From positions 1,860,001-1,924,000 of the forward strand of contig OZ244050.1 in assembly GCA_965215115.1 (NCBI GenBank): a stretch of 64,000 bases of DNA. The letters run 5' to 3'. The notes below the pieces were generated by a model that had not been told where the DNA came from, ran no database searches, and saw nothing but the letters and a program-made list of their open reading frames with translations. A program made the position numbers and the translations under genes. The DNA comes from CALDTK01 sp965215115 (GTDB lineage Bacteria > Bacteroidota > Bacteroidia > Chitinophagales > Saprospiraceae). Below are positions 58,983 through 64,000 of this stretch, in pieces (the first letter of the stretch is position 1; each line of letters begins with the position of its first letter).

Positions 58983-61900
58983 ATGCTCACCTTCGACCAG
59001 TATCCCATCTTCGCCGCCAACCAGGTGCTCCGTAACGATCACCTCAACCAGGTCTTCAACTACCTCGACGAGCAGGGGCGACTGACGCGCAGCCAGCTGC
59101 TGGGCGTCGGGATCGTATGTGGCCTGGAGGTGCGCCTGGACCCGGCGAGCGCCCGGGTCTTCATCGACGAAGGCCTGGGCGTGACCTCGGCCGGGCACCT
59201 CGTGCTGTACGACTCCCCGGGGCCCCTTACCCACCGGCGGCCGTACACGCCCCTGGTGAGCGACGGGGAGACCTTCGGCTCGGTGGCGGCCATCCCGCCG
59301 CTGTCCGAGTTGCTGCCGGGGAGCGGCGGCGCGGCGGGGACGGAGCCGCTGGACCGCGGCACGATAGAGCGCAGCGTCGTGGTGCTCTACTACGAACTCT
59401 TCGAGGAGGACAACCGCAACTGTGACCCGAACGGCTGCGACGACCGCGGCGCGACCATGCACGCCACGGTGGTGCCGCTGCTCGTGGCCCGGGAGGACCT
59501 CGGCAAACTCGGGGCCGCGGGTCAGCACACGGCGATGGCGGCGCGGTCGAGCCTGCCCCGCCTGAGACTGCCGCGCGTGCCGGGCGTCGCGAACGCGGTA
59601 GCCAACAGGAGCCTCCCGAGGCTGGCCACGACTGCGGACGTGACCGAGGCCTTCCGGACCGCCACCGAGGCGCTCGCCCAACGACTACGCGCCGGATTGC
59701 TGGCGGCCTACACCACCTTTCGCCCGGCCCTCATCGCCGCCGACGCCGTCCGCTACGCCGACAATCCCTTCCTGGCGATGGCGCAACTCTGGAACGCCGA
59801 GGGGCGCGTCGTAGCCGCTTCGGGATTTGCGCTGGCGGGTGGCTTCCAGGACCGCTTCGACCACCTCGTCACGCTGGCGCGTGCCTACGAGGAACTCCGC
59901 GCCGGGGCCGAGGGCGTGCTGACGGCCTGCCGCCCGGCCGCGGAAGGATTCCCTCGGCACCTGTGTCTCGGCGGGGTGTCGGACGCCCACGGGCGGCACC
60001 ACTTTCTGCATTCGCCGCTATTTGCGGCGGGTGGAACGGCACAGGGGGAGCTGGTACGGCTGTTCGATCGGCTCGTGGCGCTCAAGGCGAGCTTCGCGTG
60101 GCCCAAACGGGGTAACGGCGGTGAGGTGCGGGCGACGCCCAGTCAGCGGGGCAAGGCCGTGCTGTCGGCCCGGGCCATCCCTTACCTCTACGCGCAGGAC
60201 GTTTCGCAGGCGGCGCTGTGGCGAAGTTGGGCGGCGGCGCGGAGTTTGCTGGGCGGCGCGGGCGAAGTGCTCGGCTACCGGGCGCGCGACTGGTCCGCCG
60301 ATCCCGATGTCGTCGAGCCGCTACGACACGACCTGGAGGAGTACGGCTTCCTGCGAGTGGAAGGTCACCTCGGGCTCGACTACCGCGAGGCCCTCGGCGA
60401 GGTGTTGCGGCTCAAGGCCGACTACCGACTCCCGATCGACGTGGTGGCCCTGCGGACCGGCAGCGGCGCGCCCGTGACTGCGACCGGCGGTGACGCTGGA
60501 GACGACTGCGACTTCGACGATCTGGAGACACTGTACCAGTCGCTGCGGGAGCAGTTCGTGTGCCACGCTGCGGAGGTGGTGCGGGAGCTATACGGGGTCG
60601 AGATTCAGAAACGAGACAGTACGGTTCGGCCGGGGCTCGACGCGTTCGCGGCCAACAACCCAGCGCTCCGACAGATACAACTGCCTCTCCTCAGCGACGT
60701 CGGTGTCGACGTTGAGTTGAATCCGGGGACCGTCGGTGCCCTCTACGAGATACAGTACAGTCGAATCGTGAAGTTCGGCTACGTGGGGCCCAGCGCGGAT
60801 GCGGACCCCTACGCCAAGCTGCGGACCTACCTCGCGGCACAGCTAGAGGATGTCGGCGGGTCGAAAGCCGATCAGAACGGTGTTTTCGCGGCAGCGGCCA
60901 TCTACATGCTCGGCCAACTGTACGAAATCATTACGCCGCAGCTCGGTGGCCTCGACCTCGGCGACTGGCGCAATCGTTATGCCGCGCTTCAGGCTACGCT
61001 CTCGCAGACGAGAACGTGGGTCGAATCGGGCTACCTCGCGCAGAACGACCTGCAGAGTGGCCCCTGGATCGACCGCCTGCAGTCCATTGCGACCATCTGC
61101 CTCCGCGGCGCCCTCACCAAGGTGGCCGAGGAGTACGCCCGCCGCAAGGCCAACCTCACGCGCCGCACGACCCTCGCCGACTTCGCCGCCCGGCACCCGG
61201 GGCTACAGCACGGCGCCGGCGTCCCGGTGGGTGGGACGCTCGTACTGGTCTACCACGGGGCAGACACCCCGGAGCGTAGGGTGATCACGGTGGACGACGC
61301 GTTCCGCAGGCGCGGCGAACTCTTCGACGCGTTCCGCGCGCCGGCGGCGACGATCGGGGGGCGCATCACGGCCGACCTTACGGGACGCATTGCGGACAGG
61401 GTCGATTGGAGGGTCCCGCTCGGGGGCGGGACGCCGAACGTGGTGGAGCCTTCCGACCCCCTCATCCGGCCCTTCGATCCGTCGATCCGACTCGAGGCCC
61501 AGCCGATGCGCTTTTTGAATCAGCCGCTCAGGGTCGTGAACGAGCCGCTCTACATGGCGAAGGAGCGCAGGATTCAGCTCAGCGATCGCATGAGGGAGTT
61601 GCTCGGGTTCGACCGCGAGCTCGTCGTGACCGAGACAGCCAACGGGGGCTTCGAGGCCAACGTACTCGAACGGTCGGGTACCGGCGAACAGGGACTTAGG
61701 CCCGGTGAGGTAATCGCCGATTTCTTCCTGCCCTACGTGCTTACCTCTGAGTGTGCCCCGATCCAGTTTACGCTGCCGGCCCGCCCACCGGTGACGAGCT
61801 TGACGCAGTCGGGCTGCGGGACCCGGGACGCGAATGGCGTCCTTACGGCAGTCGTTGACCTCAGTGCGATCGGGGGAACTCCGCCGTACCGCTACACCAC

Positions 61901-63206
61901 CGACGACGGCCAGACCTGGACCGACCTCCCGGTCGACGGCGCGAAGGTGACCCTCACCGACGGCACGGCGCTGGGCCTGATGGACGCCGAGGGCACGCGA
62001 GGTCCGGATCGGACGGTGCGGTTGACGCCGCCCCTCGCTGTCCGCGTCACGGGCACCACCTGTGCCGACGACCGGAGCACTTACACGGCGGTGCTCAACA
62101 TCAGCGGCGGCAAGGCTCCGTACGCGCTGGCCGCCGGCGTCGAGTTTACCTCCGTGGCGCCCGACGCCAACGGCCGCGCCTCGGTGACGGTCAGCTCGGA
62201 GATCGGCTCCGCGACCGTGACCGTGACCGACGCCTACGCCGAACCCTGCGCAGCGGAGGTCGGCATCGAGCGGCCGGCCGACTGCTCGGTGGCGGAGCGG
62301 TGCGACCTACCGTGCGATGGGATCGTGTCGGTGGGCAGTCTACCGTTCTGGCTACCGGTGCCCGTCGAGAACGGTAAGGTAACCGAGGTGAAGATCGAGG
62401 GCGTAGACTTCACCCTGTCTACGACGAGCGGGCGCGCGCACGTGGCGGTGGTCGAGGAGAGATTCGCGGCGGACTCCGCGTTGGTGACCGGTCTCAACAC
62501 GAGTCTAAGGGGCTCCGTCTCGACGAACTGGTTCGCGACCGGCAGGGTCCCCCGCAAGCTCGCCGACCAACTGAACGGGGTGCTCACGCCCCTGGTCAAC
62601 AATGCCCTCAACGGCGATGTGGATCCGGGTTTCGCGTTGGCCTACACGGACCAAAAAGCCGTGGCCCTCGGCGGGGAAGCAGGGCTCCAGAGTGCCGCCT
62701 TCGCGTGCCACCGGTGGAGGCTCGTGCTGCGGGTCGCCTACGTGACCGCGGGTGTCTCGTACGAGATGACCTACGCGTATACCCACGAAGGGCTCCAAGT
62801 TACGGGCGTGAGTGTCGCCGGGGCCGTAGACAGCAACGGTCCACGCGAGGTGGACTTCGAGACGACCGTCATTCCGTCCTTCCACCGCAGCCGGCAGGAT
62901 CGCTGTCTCGAGACGGAGGAGTCCTTCTGTAAAGAGCCGCCGAAACCCGGCGAGATCAAGACCGTCTTACGCGGTCTCAAAGTGCAGGCGAGCCTGCGCT
63001 TCGAGCAGGCCAACGCGAAGGATTTTGTCGTCTACTGGCAGGCGCTCGGGAGCCAGGTGCCGGTGGTCGCGAACGTCCCCGGCAAGCCCGCCGAGTTTAC
63101 CTACGTCCAGGCCGGGACCTACGAGATTTCGGCGATGGCCATCGAGCGGGAGACTGGCTGCGTGTCGGTGACGCGGACCCAGTTCGAAATCAAACCCTTC
63201 CGCTGA
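58983..63206 (+). CDS. Large unknown protein of the injection locus, Afp13-position
   Basis: A 1407-residue protein beginning LTFDQYPIFAANQVLRNDHLNQVFNYLDEQGRLTRSQLLGVGIVCGLEV, with an N-terminal beta-rich segment (about 60-200) of the kind seen after baseplate J genes in related loci. The middle has helical stretches; residues about 880-1140 are two or three Ig/PKD-like modules (TSLTQSGCGTRDANGVL, SGGKAPYALAAG), and the last 80 resemble a further PKD domain. No signal peptide or enzymatic motif. Position suggests a baseplate accessory or fibre; it stays unknown. It is a long gene with no hairpin motif that I could find. Confidence 0.8.
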   Translation: MLTFDQYPIFAANQVLRNDHLNQVFNYLDEQGRLTRSQLLGVGIVCGLEVRLDPASARVFIDEGLGVTSAGHLVLYDSPGPLTHRRPYTPLVSDGETFGSVAAIPPLSELLPGSGGAAGTEPLDRGTIERSVVVLYYELFEEDNRNCDPNGCDDRGATMHATVVPLLVAREDLGKLGAAGQHTAMAARSSLPRLRLPRVPGVANAVANRSLPRLATTADVTEAFRTATEALAQRLRAGLLAAYTTFRPALIAADAVRYADNPFLAMAQLWNAEGRVVAASGFALAGGFQDRFDHLVTLARAYEELRAGAEGVLTACRPAAEGFPRHLCLGGVSDAHGRHHFLHSPLFAAGGTAQGELVRLFDRLVALKASFAWPKRGNGGEVRATPSQRGKAVLSARAIPYLYAQDVSQAALWRSWAAARSLLGGAGEVLGYRARDWSADPDVVEPLRHDLEEYGFLRVEGHLGLDYREALGEVLRLKADYRLPIDVVALRTGSGAPVTATGGDAGDDCDFDDLETLYQSLREQFVCHAAEVVRELYGVEIQKRDSTVRPGLDAFAANNPALRQIQLPLLSDVGVDVELNPGTVGALYEIQYSRIVKFGYVGPSADADPYAKLRTYLAAQLEDVGGSKADQNGVFAAAAIYMLGQLYEIITPQLGGLDLGDWRNRYAALQATLSQTRTWVESGYLAQNDLQSGPWIDRLQSIATICLRGALTKVAEEYARRKANLTRRTTLADFAARHPGLQHGAGVPVGGTLVLVYHGADTPERRVITVDDAFRRRGELFDAFRAPAATIGGRITADLTGRIADRVDWRVPLGGGTPNVVEPSDPLIRPFDPSIRLEAQPMRFLNQPLRVVNEPLYMAKERRIQLSDRMRELLGFDRELVVTETANGGFEANVLERSGTGEQGLRPGEVIADFFLPYVLTSECAPIQFTLPARPPVTSLTQSGCGTRDANGVLTAVVDLSAIGGTPPYRYTTDDGQTWTDLPVDGAKVTLTDGTALGLMDAEGTRGPDRTVRLTPPLAVRVTGTTCADDRSTYTAVLNISGGKAPYALAAGVEFTSVAPDANGRASVTVSSEIGSATVTVTDAYAEPCAAEVGIERPADCSVAERCDLPCDGIVSVGSLPFWLPVPVENGKVTEVKIEGVDFTLSTTSGRAHVAVVEERFAADSALVTGLNTSLRGSVSTNWFATGRVPRKLADQLNGVLTPLVNNALNGDVDPGFALAYTDQKAVALGGEAGLQSAAFACHRWRLVLRVAYVTAGVSYEMTYAYTHEGLQVTGVSVAGAVDSNGPREVDFETTVIPSFHRSRQDRCLETEESFCKEPPKPGEIKTVLRGLKVQASLRFEQANAKDFVVYWQALGSQVPVVANVPGKPAEFTYVQAGTYEISAMAIERETGCVSVTRTQFEIKPFR

Positions 63207-64000
63207 TGCTCGGTAACCGACACATCGTCCGCCGCGTCACGCTGCCGTGGCGCTACACCGACCCGGCGGTGGCCAACGCGCCGCCGCCGGAGCTGGGGGC
63301 GCTGTTCCTGGAGGAGTTGCTGCCGACCCTCGAGCGGGTGTTGGACGAGGTCGGGGCGCCGGGTGCGTACGTGCAGCTCGATCGCCTCGAAGTTGATCTG
63401 GGACTGATTGATCCGGCGAACGTGGTGTCGCTACGGGAGACTTTAGCAGCCGCACTGCGAAGGGAGTTGCGAGAGGTAGGTTTTGGCGAAAGCCGCCAAA
63501 CGTCGCTCGTCGAGCGGGCACTGGCGAGTCTCGAGTACTTCCTAAAGCACGGACGCCTCGCGTGGGACTGTCCGACGACCACGCTGGCCGAACTGGAACG
63601 GGTACTGTTGCGAGAGTTGGAGGTTAGCCAATCGATTCGCGCGCTACCGACGGCAGGCACGGAGGCGCTGAGGCAGGTATTGCGAGCGAGTCGTGCGGCG
63701 CGAGATCGCTTCGTCGCTCAGCTGAATCCTACGGTGGCGGGAGCGCTACTGCGGGTTTTTGGCAGAGAGTCGTTGGGGACCGCTAGTGATCGCGCGTCGG
63801 ATTCGGATACTGAGATAAATCATCCAGGCAATCTGAGAGCCGCGCTACTCAATGCCTTGGGTACTGCGAAGCGGCAAAGGCTGTCTGCTCCTTCGGCTTT
63901 CGCCAAAACAGGTCCAGCATCGCCCGGTGCAACGGAGCGGTCGGCCGAAGGGCAGCACGGGCGGCTGGAACGAGATGGGTCTGATGCCGTCGATGCCGCC
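63206..64000 (+). CDS. Contractile injection system tape measure protein (5' part)
   Basis: ATG at 63206 overlaps the previous stop (TGATG). The visible 265 codons begin LGNRHIVRRVTLPWRYTD and LFLEELLPTLERVLDEVGAPGAYVQLDRLEVDLGLID, the standard N-terminus of the CIS_TMP family. Next come helices (VERALASLEYFLKHGRLAW) and a Ser/Arg-rich stretch. The gene runs off the window edge. It sets tail length in Afp/PVC-type particles. Two consensus hairpin motifs (63480-63494, 63895-63909) are in frame. Confidence 0.9.
   Translation, partial: MLGNRHIVRRVTLPWRYTDPAVANAPPPELGALFLEELLPTLERVLDEVGAPGAYVQLDRLEVDLGLIDPANVVSLRETLAAALRRELREVGFGESRQTSLVERALASLEYFLKHGRLAWDCPTTTLAELERVLLRELEVSQSIRALPTAGTEALRQVLRASRAARDRFVAQLNPTVAGALLRVFGRESLGTASDRASDSDTEINHPGNLRAALLNALGTAKRQRLSAPSAFAKTGPASPGATERSAEGQHGRLERDGSDAVDAA

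Larger units (their letters stand above)
1862..63909. repeat. Dispersed GNAA-hairpin motif family, about 55 copies
   Basis: Consensus GTTTTGGCGAAAGCC (F) or GGCTTTCGCCAAAAC (R). F starts: 4254, 6044, 8606, 9300, 10948, 14628, 16363, 16921, 17419, 19146, 24742, 24769, 24796, 31294, 32756, 34051, 36048, 36933, 40396, 41054, 42897, 44654, 50366, 54344, 56801, 58457, 63480; weak at 1862 and 28194. R starts: 4969, 5825, 7790, 9943, 11050, 12842, 14702, 16559, 24303, 24560, 28336, 30338, 31412, 32803, 35432, 36311, 37116, 38037, 41177, 47931, 47996, 53757, 55588, 58958, 63895; weak at 18719, 29316, 42999, 52313. Every good copy reads GTTTT + stem + GNAA-like loop + stem. Stems are GGC/GCC, GCC/GGC, GCG/CGC, or a 2-bp GC/GC. 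In genes they give AFAKT, FGES, FRQN, FAER or VLAKA. Confidence 0.9.

Noticed and set aside
1862..63909. Hairpin motif as intrinsic terminator
   Set aside because: On either strand the hairpin is followed by AAAAC or preceded by GTTTT; the T-run is never after the stem, and most copies are mid-gene.
1862..63909. Hairpin motif as polar chromosome signal (Chi or KOPS type)
   Set aside because: Both orientations are about equally frequent, and matched stem changes are not expected for a linear recognition site.
1862..63909. Hairpin motif as integron attC sites
   Set aside because: No paired GTT/AAC core sites or cassette structure and no integrase in the window.

Overview
The window is a GC-rich bacterial chromosome segment that fits the phylum Bacteroidota. 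Supporting signs are type IX secretion C-terminal domains of both kinds (a gliding-motility type B tail on the 1521-residue protein at 13.4-17.9 kb and a type A tail on the glycosidase at 33.8-35.5 kb), a DUF5686/CarboxypepD-regulatory-domain outer-membrane protein, a DksA/TraR-lspA gene pair, and TAnnTTTG-type promoter boxes. A high-GC member of Saprospiria or Rhodothermia is plausible, but the window cannot decide between them.

Layout. 0-13 kb holds housekeeping and metabolic genes: an exported protein, a DUF1456 protein, a GH5-like lipoprotein, DoxX, bcp, an AAA-ATPase/TPR/truA operon, a sugar isomerase divergent from rhaT, two damaged glycine-rich-domain genes, and a tandem YdeI/OmdA-like pair. 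13.3-19.8 kb is a giant PKD-rich secreted protein followed by a frameshifted Omp85-type gene. 19.8-22.97 kb is an AT-rich island (secreted zinc metalloprotease plus lipoprotein) that ends in a duplicate of the last 57 codons of the Omp85 gene. A second AT-rich metalloprotease lies at 26.1-28.1 kb beyond the cysS/GNAT operon. 28.4-33.2 kb includes a three-gene operon: a small beta-grasp-like protein ending in Gly-Gly, a DUF4132 protein and an E1/ThiF-like enzyme. 33.6-45.1 kb has tRNA-Asp, a GH30-like glycosidase, the DUF5686 protein, a YqeY-like gene, a broken AAA ATPase, rsmA, pdxA, a glucosaminidase, a DksA/TraR protein and two tandem lspA genes. From 45.3 kb to the right edge runs a contractile injection system locus: cap, sheath, two tubes, DUF5908, LysM adaptor, VgrG-like spike, PAAR tip, gp25, two baseplate J-like proteins, a 1407-residue unknown and a tape-measure protein cut by the window edge. 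Its sheath gene carries two frameshifts.

The strongest unexplained signal is a 15-nt motif, consensus GTTTTGGCGAAAGCC or its complement GGCTTTCGCCAAAAC. I count roughly 55 copies in 64 kb, in both orientations, mostly inside reading frames and in several codon phases. It reads as GTTTT plus a mini-hairpin with a GNAA loop (GAAA, GCAA, GTAA, GGAA). The stems vary in a compensatory way (GGC/GCC, GCC/GGC, GCG/CGC, or a 2-bp GC/GC), which argues for selection on a folded structure. It is not followed by a T-run, so it is not an intrinsic terminator. I saw no good copy inside the AT-rich protease genes.

Several other repeat families sit in or near intergenic DNA: GTGCCTGGG-type hairpins, GCGCCCATCTAGC arrays, a nested inverted repeat at 4.0 kb, and a 172-bp tandem duplication at 39.5 kb. 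Five or six genes carry frameshifts. These may be assembly errors or real decay and should be checked against reads before any gene is called dead.
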